A DNA stretch of 64,000 nt from NCBI GenBank assembly GCA_951213105.1, contig OX578153.1, positions 53,846,520-53,910,519 on the forward strand, given 5' to 3'. Shown here piece after piece: positions 57,241-64,000 of this stretch; the first letter of the stretch is position 1, and each line of letters starts with the position of its first letter. The notes under the pieces are model-generated. The model made no database searches. It saw only the letters and a list, made by a program, of their open reading frames with translations, and was not told the origin of the DNA. Origin of the DNA: Amaurobius ferox. Lineage: Eukaryota; Arthropoda; Arachnida; Araneae; Amaurobiidae. A program made the translations under genes and the position numbers.

Positions 57241-58316
57241 GTCTAATATGAGCAGCAATTGACTCTCTCTGTATAATACAATTAATTTACTTTATTCACA
57301 GTACGAAAATGATATATAATATCCACGGAAGAATATTTTTAACGTTGAATTGGACACGGGACCTTTTTCTGGATGACAACATGCAAAACTGTTTCGAAGT
57401 ACATAATTAACTTATATTTAGAGCTACTCTGAATTGGCAATTATCAGTACTGATAACATCCGCAATAAGCAATATAGTCGAAATGTTAAAATAATTTAAT
57501 GATCAATTCATTATTTTGGCGTTAATTAATGTCACTCTTGCAATTTTGATTATATTTTCGTCAATCTGGGGACACATATCGCCAAGTCGTCACTTAATTT
57601 ATTTCTCCCCCCCCCTCCTCCCCCCAAAAAATGTATCGTCAAGCATTACACCCAGACAGAAAGAACTTTTTCCATGTATAAATGAGTATTGGCGGATTAT
57701 TGGGTGTAAAAATACAAAATTATCACACAAGTATTCTTTCTTTAGTGAAAAGAACGCTCTAGATTCATCCACGTGAATGATGTTGATAAATTTGTCGCAT
57801 AATATTGCATGAAGAGTAAACATATTTCACTATAGTTAATACTTGTATGTCATATTTTAAATAAATTTATTAGAAAAACGTACAGAATCTCGAGAACGGT
57901 TCATGATAGTGTTCTAAACAATTTTCTAATGAAAAATTGCTTAAAAATAATTATTTAAGTTGCAATATTAAAGCTTATGATTTTTTAATGATTTTTACAA
58001 AATTTCATTCGAAAATTTGAGGATCTTCCGAACATTTGACTGCGTTTAAAATCATTGGGACTCCAATATTTACAGATTGTTATACTTATACCAAATTTTA
58101 TTCGAAACGTTCCATTCAGTTGTGTGATATTGCTTCCACAAACTCACGGATGGCCACGTCCCCCCTCCCCGCCACACACAGCCATCCCCTCTAAAACGTT
58201 CGATTCGAGTTCGGGGATGCTTAAAACGTGCTCTTTCACCGAAAACTTGAATTCGAATTTTCGACCTCATCAATTTAGTTTTCATATACATTATACTATG
58301 CATACAGGGAAAGTTT
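57241..58316 (-). mobile_element. C-type hairpin-ended repeat, inverted, both ends recognisable
   Basis: On the minus strand it starts at 58316 with AAACTTTCCCTGTATGCATAG and reaches a right end at 57241-57285 (ATACAGAGAGAGTCAATTGC). The end blocks are complementary apart from two changes, a third version of the pairing seen in A and B. Confidence 0.75.
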
Positions 58317-58695
58317 TATTGCCGTATATTAGTATAGATAGTTTTACTGAAAAATTCTTTGATTTATATACAAATATCGTTTCAAACTCGCATGAGTAAG
58401 TTTTGAAGTAATGTCTGTCTGTGTGGGTATGTATGTGTTTATGAGTAAAACGTATTCTTATTAGATGTATACTCATTAATTCAGGAAAAAATGCATATAT
58501 CTTCATGCAATTTTGTATTAGGTATTAAATTTAATACAAATTTCTTTAATTTGCAATTACATATACTGTATGTAGTTTACATTTATATTTTTCTAATTTG
58601 CTACTGCATAAAATATTTTTTATTTTGCAACTCCAAATAACGTTTTTAATTTGCGTCTGCATAGATTTTACTTTGTAATTTGTAACTACATGGAC
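58317..58695. other. short imperfect repeats, no gene
   Basis: 58545-58695 holds five loose copies of 'TTTAATTTGCAACTACATA'. A similar run is at 43585-43700. No coding sequence. Confidence 0.5.
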
Positions 58696-60216
58696 GATTT
58701 TATAATTGCGTATATCTCTGATTGTCTGTCTGTCTGTGCGATATATGTATCCTCTATAACTCAAAAACTAATAGACCAAATTGCACAATATTTTATAGAT
58801 CGGTCACTTGTGTGAGACCCTGGTGCTGATTAGATTTTGGTACGATTCGGGATAAATGAACCCGCCTTTTTTTGCGAAAAAGCCCGCAAAAATATCATGT
58901 ATCCATTCTAACTAAAAAACTAATTGAGCAAATTTTGCAAATTGGGTAGATAAGTCACCTGTGGGATACACTGGTGCTGATTAGAGTTTGTGCGATTCGG
59001 AGAAGACGAAGCTGCATTTTTTTACGAAATAGTCCGTAAAAATACAAATATTCTGAAATAAAAGACTACGTATTCTCAAATGTATCAATTAAATCCTTGT
59101 TTTATATGTAACTTTTGACGAGGGAAAAAATAAGACCAACCCCATTGCTCTAGGACTAACCGTTCTCGAGGTATTTGAGTTTATTTCTGCATTTTTATTG
59201 CCATTGTCTGCATTTTTATTGCCATTATATGTAATTTTTGACGAGGGAAAAAATTAGACCAACCCCATTACTCTACTACTAATCGTACTCGAGGTATTTG
59301 AGATTATTTCTGCATTTTTATTGCCATTGTCTGCATTTTTATTGCCATTATATGTAATTTTTGACGAGGGAAAAAATAAGACCAATCCCATTACTCTAGA
59401 ACTAACCGTTCTCGAGGTATTTGAGTTTATATCTGCATTTTTATTGCCATTGTCTGCATTTTTATTGCCATTATATGTAATTTTTTACGAGGAAAAAATA
59501 AGACAAACCCCATTACTCTAGGACTAACCGTTCTCGAGGTATTTGAGTTTCTTTCTGCATTTTTATTGCCATTGTCTGCATTTTCATTACAATTATATGT
59601 AATTTTTTACGAGGAAAAAATAAGACAAACCCCATTACTCTAGGACTAACCGTTCTCGAGGTATTTGAGTTTCTTTCTGCATTTTTATTGCCATTGTCTG
59701 CATTTTCATTACAATTATATGTAATTTTTGACGAGGGAAAAAATAAGACCAACCCCATAATTCTAGGACTAACCGTTCTCGAGGCATTTGAGTTTCTTTC
59801 TGCATTTTTATTGCCATTGTCTGCATTTTCATTACCATTATATGTAATTTTTGAAGAGGGAAAATATAAGACCAACCCCATAACTCTAGGACTAACCATT
59901 CTCGAGGTATTTGAGTTTCTTTCTGCATTTTTATTGCCATTGTCTGCATTTTCATTACCATTATATGTAATTTTTGACGAGGGAAAAAATAAGACCAACC
60001 CCATTACTCTAGGACTAACTGTTTTCGAGGTATTTGAATTAATTTCTGCATTTTTATTGCTATTGAAAAAATGTCCAGTTACCAATAAACACAAAAATTA
60101 AACTAAAAATATAATTTCGGTGTTATTTTGTGCAATTAAACACAATTTAATGAAATATTACAGAAAAAAAAAGTAATTTGAGTCGGTAGCGAAAGTTATG
60201 TGCTGCCCACATCAGA
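58696..60216 (+). mobile_element. A-type repeat, left end lost, enlarged by a tandem array
   Basis: The A body begins near the TCTG microsatellite and passes two 'GGTGCTGATTAGA' blocks. It then contains the array at 59103-60066 and finishes with a degraded right end (GCGAAAGTTATGTGCTGCCC, ATCAGA). Confidence 0.82.
59103..60066 (+). repeat. eight-unit 122-123 bp tandem array
   Basis: Units start with TATATGTAA at 59103, 59226, 59349, 59472, 59594, 59716, 59839 and 59962. The third-to-last pattern group 59472-59715 holds two units that look identical. Each unit contains the A-type 'ACTCTAGGACTAACCGTTCT' segment plus a doubled 'CTGCATTTTTATTGCCATT'. As 123 is divisible by three, ORFs run through it by chance. 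Confidence 0.92.
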
Positions 60217-60535
60217 TTTGTGTTCAATATGAAGATTTGAAGAACAGCTATTAAAATGATTCCGGTATTTGAAACGTCACTCGGTTAACATAATGACCAC
60301 AGTGGCATGAAAAACTAAAAGACTTCATTGATAAAATATAATTAAATAATAATTTGCCAGAACTATTAATTAATATATCTCAAGAACGATTTATTAAATA
60401 GCAATAGTGTTAAATAAGAAAATTAATATTATTGGGTTTAGTTTGAGCATTCTGGTATAAAAACGAATTTTGTATGTCTTGCCGTTTTCAAGTTATAGCT
60501 GAAAGTATGTTAAAACAAAAATATCCACGATTTTT
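60217..60535. other. no gene recognised
   Basis: A/T-rich spacer between two A copies; no feature seen. Confidence 0.4.
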
Positions 60536-61345
60536 ACTTTCCCTGCAATACATGGTAATGTATAGGGAAAGTATTGGAATCATGTCCAACATCGCAACTC
60601 GAGTTTTCAACGGATCTACACGTTTCGATACCTCTAGAATACGAAAAAACTATTTTTAGCTTGAGGTCTGTGTGTGTGTGTCTGTGTGTCTGTCTGTCTG
60701 TGTGTCTGTGTGTCTGTCTTTCTATGTGTCTGCGTGTCTGTCTGTGCAGATTTTGTAGCCACTCTAACTAAAAAAGTAATTGACCGAATTTCACAAAATT
60801 TGGTAGGTAAGTCACTTGTGGTAGAATCTGGTGCTGATTGGTTTTGGGCACGATTTGGGATAAAAGAACTCGCCTTTTTTTGCGAAATGGCCCGCAAAAT
60901 TTTGTATCCACTCTAGCTGAGAATCTAATGGACCGAATTTCACAAAATTTGGTAGATAAGTGGCTTGTGGGTCATCATGGTGCTGATTATATTTTGGTAC
61001 GATTCAGAAAAAAATAACCTGCCTTTTTTTGCAAAATGGCACGCAAAAATCGACAAAATCTAAAATAAAAAACTACGTATGCTGAAATATATCCATTAAA
61101 CGCTTGTTTTATACGTAATTTTTAATGAAGAAAAGAATAAGACCAACACCATTACACTAGGACTAGCCGTTCCCGAGAAATTTCGTTTTTTTTTGTTTTT
61201 TCGTTTTTTCTCCATGTCACCTTTGAAAATGAGTCCAGTTACCAAATGAGAACGAAAATTGAATTAATAGAGAATTAAATTTAATTAAAATAAAGAGAGT
61301 GTGTATATAAGTCTGCAGGGAAAGTCATGTGCTGCCCATATCAGA
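60536..61345 (+). mobile_element. A-type hairpin-ended repeat, full copy
   Basis: ACTTTCCCTGCA hairpin at the left; TGCAGGGAAAGTCATGTG and CATATCAGA at the right. A TCTG/TGTG microsatellite lies at 60668-60748. It is followed by five Ts and the next copy. Confidence 0.94.
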
Positions 61346-61350
61346 TTTTT

Positions 61351-62175
61351 ACTTTCCCTGCAATACATGGTAATGTATAGGGAAAGTATTGGAATCATGC
61401 CGAAAATCGCAAGTCGAGTTTTCGACGGATCTTCGCGTTTCGGGACCTCTAGAATACGAAAATTCTATTTTTAGCGTGACATCTATGTTTGTGTCTGTAT
61501 GTGTGTCTGTGTGTCTGTCTGTCTGTCTGTGTGTCTGTCTGTGTGTCTGTCTGTGTGTCTGTGTGTCTGTCTGTGTATCTGTGCAGATTTTGTATCTACT
61601 CTAACTAAAAAACTAATTGATCGAATTTCATAAAATTTGGTAAGTCACTTATGAGTGAATCTGGTGCTGATTAGTTTTGGGTACGATTCGGGATAAAAGA
61701 ATTTGCCTTTTTTTGCGAAATGGTCCGCAAAAGCCTGTATCCACTCTAGCTGAAAAACTAATAGACCGAATTTCACAAAATTCGGTAGATAAGTCGCTTG
61801 TGGCTGACCCTGGTGCTGATTAGATTTTTGTACGATTCGGAAAAAAATAACCTGCCTGTTTTTGCAAATTGCCCCGCAAAAAATCGTCCAAATCTAAAAT
61901 AAAAAAATTACGTATGCTCAAATATATCCATTAAATGCTTGTTTTATGCGTAATTTTTAACGAAGAAAATAATAAGACCACCTCCATTACAATAGGACTA
62001 GCCGTTTTCAAGATATTTGAGATTTTCCATATTTTCTCTACGCCACCTTTGAAAATAACTCCAGTTACCAATTGAGAACGAAAATTGAATTAAAAATGAA
62101 TTAAATTTAATTAAAATAAAGAAAACGTAGATATAAATAAGTCTACAGGGAAAGCCATGTGCTGCCCACACCAGA
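61351..62175 (+). mobile_element. A-type hairpin-ended repeat, full copy, head to tail with the previous one
   Basis: It starts ACTTTCCCTGCA right after the T run of the upstream copy and ends CTACAGGGAAAGCCATGTG, then CACACCAGA. Both ends are present with single changes. Confidence 0.93.
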
Positions 62176-62225
62176 TTTTTATTGTTTCTAACAAAATTCT
62201 AAGATTTTACACTTTTTACTTTCCC

Positions 62226-62274
62226 ATTTTGTTACCATAAACCCCTGGGTTGGTCGTGTGGTCTGGGCCTTCAA
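62226..62274 (+). mobile_element. short SINE 3'-domain insertion at the left edge of an A repeat
   Basis: A 49-bp insert containing GTTACCATAAACCCCTGGG and GGTCTGGGCCTTCAA is flanked by perfect 14-bp duplications CTTTTTACTTTCCC (62212-62225 and 62275-62288). It lacks the long AAC tail of the other copies. Confidence 0.82.
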
Positions 62275-62280
62275 CTTTTT

Positions 62281-63077
62281 ACTTTCCCTACAATACATGG
62301 TAATGTATACAGAAAGTATTGGAATCATGCCGAAAATCGCAACTCTAGTTTTCGACCGATTTACACGTTTAGAGACCTCTAGAATACGAAAAAACTATTT
62401 TGAGCGTGACGTCTGTGTGTGTGTCTGTGTGTCTGTGTGTCTGTGTGTATGTCTGTGTGTCTGTCTGTGTATCTGTGTGTCTGTCTGTCTGTGCAGATTT
62501 TGTATCCACTCTAACTAAAAAAGTAATTGACCGAATTTCATAAAAGTTGGTAGGTAAGGAAAAAACTTGTGGGCGAATCTGGTGGTGATTAGTTTTGGGT
62601 ACGATTCGAGATAAAAGAACCCGCCTTTTTTTTTGCGAAATGGCCCGCAAAAGCTTGTATCCACTCTAGCTAAAAATCTAACGGACCGAATTTCACAAAA
62701 TTTGGTAGATAAGTTGCTTGTAGATAACCCTGGTGCGGATTAGATTTTGGTACGATTCGGAAAAAATAACCTGTCTGTTTTTGCAAAATGGCCCGGAAAA
62801 ATCGACAAAATCTAAAATAAAAAACTACGTATGCTGAAATATTTCCATTAAATGCTTGTTTTATACGTAATTTTTAACGAAGAAAAGAATAAGACCAACC
62901 CGATTACACTAGGACTAGCCGTTCTCGAGATATTTTTATATTTTTGTTTTTTTCTCTACGGCACCTTTGAAAATGAGTCCAGTTACCAAATAAGAATTAA
63001 TAGTGAATTAAATTTAATTAAAATAAGAGAATGTGTATATAAGTCTGCAGGGAAAGTCATGTGCTGCCCACATCAGA
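62281..63077 (+). mobile_element. A-type hairpin-ended repeat, full copy
   Basis: Left hairpin ACTTTCCCTACA with one change; right end CTGCAGGGAAAGTCATGTG, then CACATCAGAC. It is the third copy in the same direction. The left terminus was split by the short SINE insertion. Confidence 0.92.
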
Positions 63078-63547
63078 CTTTTTATTATTTATACCGCGCG
63101 AATGCAAAATTTAAAATGTCTATTTTTAACAATTTGGGCTGTGTAATTTATCCATTAGTTAACCAGTCTGTCTCACTCGCAGTATAACGCAGATTCAAAA
63201 TATTTCGTGTCCATACCTGTTTATAGTTCGTTTTCAATTTAAATATTGAAATCTATTTTTCACTCTGTCATTTTTAAAACTTTTCTAGACAGTATTTTCG
63301 TGCTTTGTGTACAGGCACATATGTTTTGAATTGCAAAACATTCATATATTCGAAAATCCAGTAACCTTTTTTTTCTAGGACATTCCAGGAGATCTAATAA
63401 TACTTTTCAACAGGACAATGACCTGTATTTGAAATTTATTGCCTTGAAGAATAACTGTAAGAAACGTATTGAAAAACGTTGTGTGGTTTATCATATGAAA
63501 CACATATTATTTACCTGTAAAAACGTGGTTTGTTTTTTTCATAGTAT
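63078..63547. other. no gene recognised
   Basis: A/T-rich; no feature seen. Confidence 0.4.
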
Positions 63548-64000
63548 TTTTTAAAATATGATGTGAACAGCATACGACTCTCACTATAGACTCAAATTCA
63601 TACTTTCTTTATTTAATCCATAATTCATTAAATTGAGTTCCACTGCTCCAAATAACACTCATAATTATTTGATATTACATTCAATTTGCACTTTTTAACC
63701 ACTTTTCGTTTTCATTTGGTAACTCGGCGTATTTTCAAAGGCGGTGTTGCAAACATTCGAATAAACTAAAATATCTCGAAAGCGACTACTCCTAGAGTAA
63801 TGAGGGCTGATCTTATTTTTTCATCGTCAAAAATTGCGCATAAAACAAGCATTTAATTGACACATTTAAGCATACGTAATCTTTTATTTTGGATTTTGAA
63901 AATTTTTGCGGGGTATTTCGCAAAAAAGAAAAATTATGTTACCCCGAATCGTGCCAAAATCCAATCAGTACCACAGTAATCTACATATGACTTATCTACC
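63548..64000 (-). mobile_element. A-type repeat, inverted, runs off the right edge
   Basis: The inverse right end is at about 63555-63590 (mutated ATGATGTGAACAGCATACGAC), then the A body in reverse ('CAAAGGCGGTGTTGCAAAC', 'GTGCCAAAATCCAATCAG') to the window end. Confidence 0.82.

Noticed and set aside
59103..60066. CRISPR-like array
   Set aside because: Units are directly adjacent with no unique spacers, and this is animal DNA; it is an ordinary tandem expansion.
59513..60101. 193- and 137-codon ORFs with repeated protein units
   Set aside because: They run through a 122-123 bp tandem array whose unit length is near a multiple of three, on both strands; the reading is chance.

Overview
The window looks like a heterochromatin-like, repeat-filled stretch of an arthropod nuclear genome. 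I favour a spider, because the Tc1-type transposases, the gypsy Gag with a SCAN-like region and the hairpin-ended repeats match what I know of spider genomes. That assignment comes from recognition and was not tested. I see no convincing single-copy host gene. Nearly all sequence I can explain is transposable element, mostly nested.

Layout. 1-8150: the 3' part of a gypsy (Ty3-type) LTR retrotransposon with one very long open gag-pol frame, a 2.3 kb non-coding tail, a polypurine tract and a probable 3' LTR. 8150-25100: fragments of hairpin-ended repeats (A, B and C types), three Tc1 transposase remnants, a fold-back element and a short SINE insertion. 25290-25975: an element with terminal inverted repeats sitting in a (TA)n tract. 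27000-34850: B-type repeats nested in one another, one of them interrupted by a joined LINE plus tRNA-derived SINE under a single target-site duplication. 37819-43155: a structurally complete minus-strand gypsy element with two LTRs, tRNA-Lys-type primer site and polypurine tract, but a broken coding region. 43560-57240: three copies of a long segment (E) carrying independent insertions, including a 1.8 kb LTR-ended insertion of unknown type, plus a tandem array and two Tc1 copies in (TA)n tracts. 57240-64000: C- and A-type repeats, one carrying an eight-unit 122-123 bp tandem array, then three A copies head to tail.

The most interesting structure is the A/B/C hairpin-ended family. Each copy begins with a hairpin whose left arm (A: ACTTTCCCTGCA; B: ACTTTCCTTATATA) is exactly complementary to a block about 20 bases from the other end (A: TGCAGGGAAAGT; B: TATATAAGGAAAGT), followed by a second small hairpin. 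The two ends have co-varied between subfamilies. Several filled sites can be compared with related unfilled sequence in the window; each shows insertion inside a T run with no target duplication beyond Ts. This architecture fits non-autonomous Helentron-type rolling-circle elements. No RepHel protein is encoded here, so that class is an inference.

A second theme is a roughly 45-60 bp SINE 3' domain that has inserted on its own at least three times, each time starting at GTTACC and flanked by 14-15 bp duplications. The full-length version is fused to a LINE at 32243-34280.
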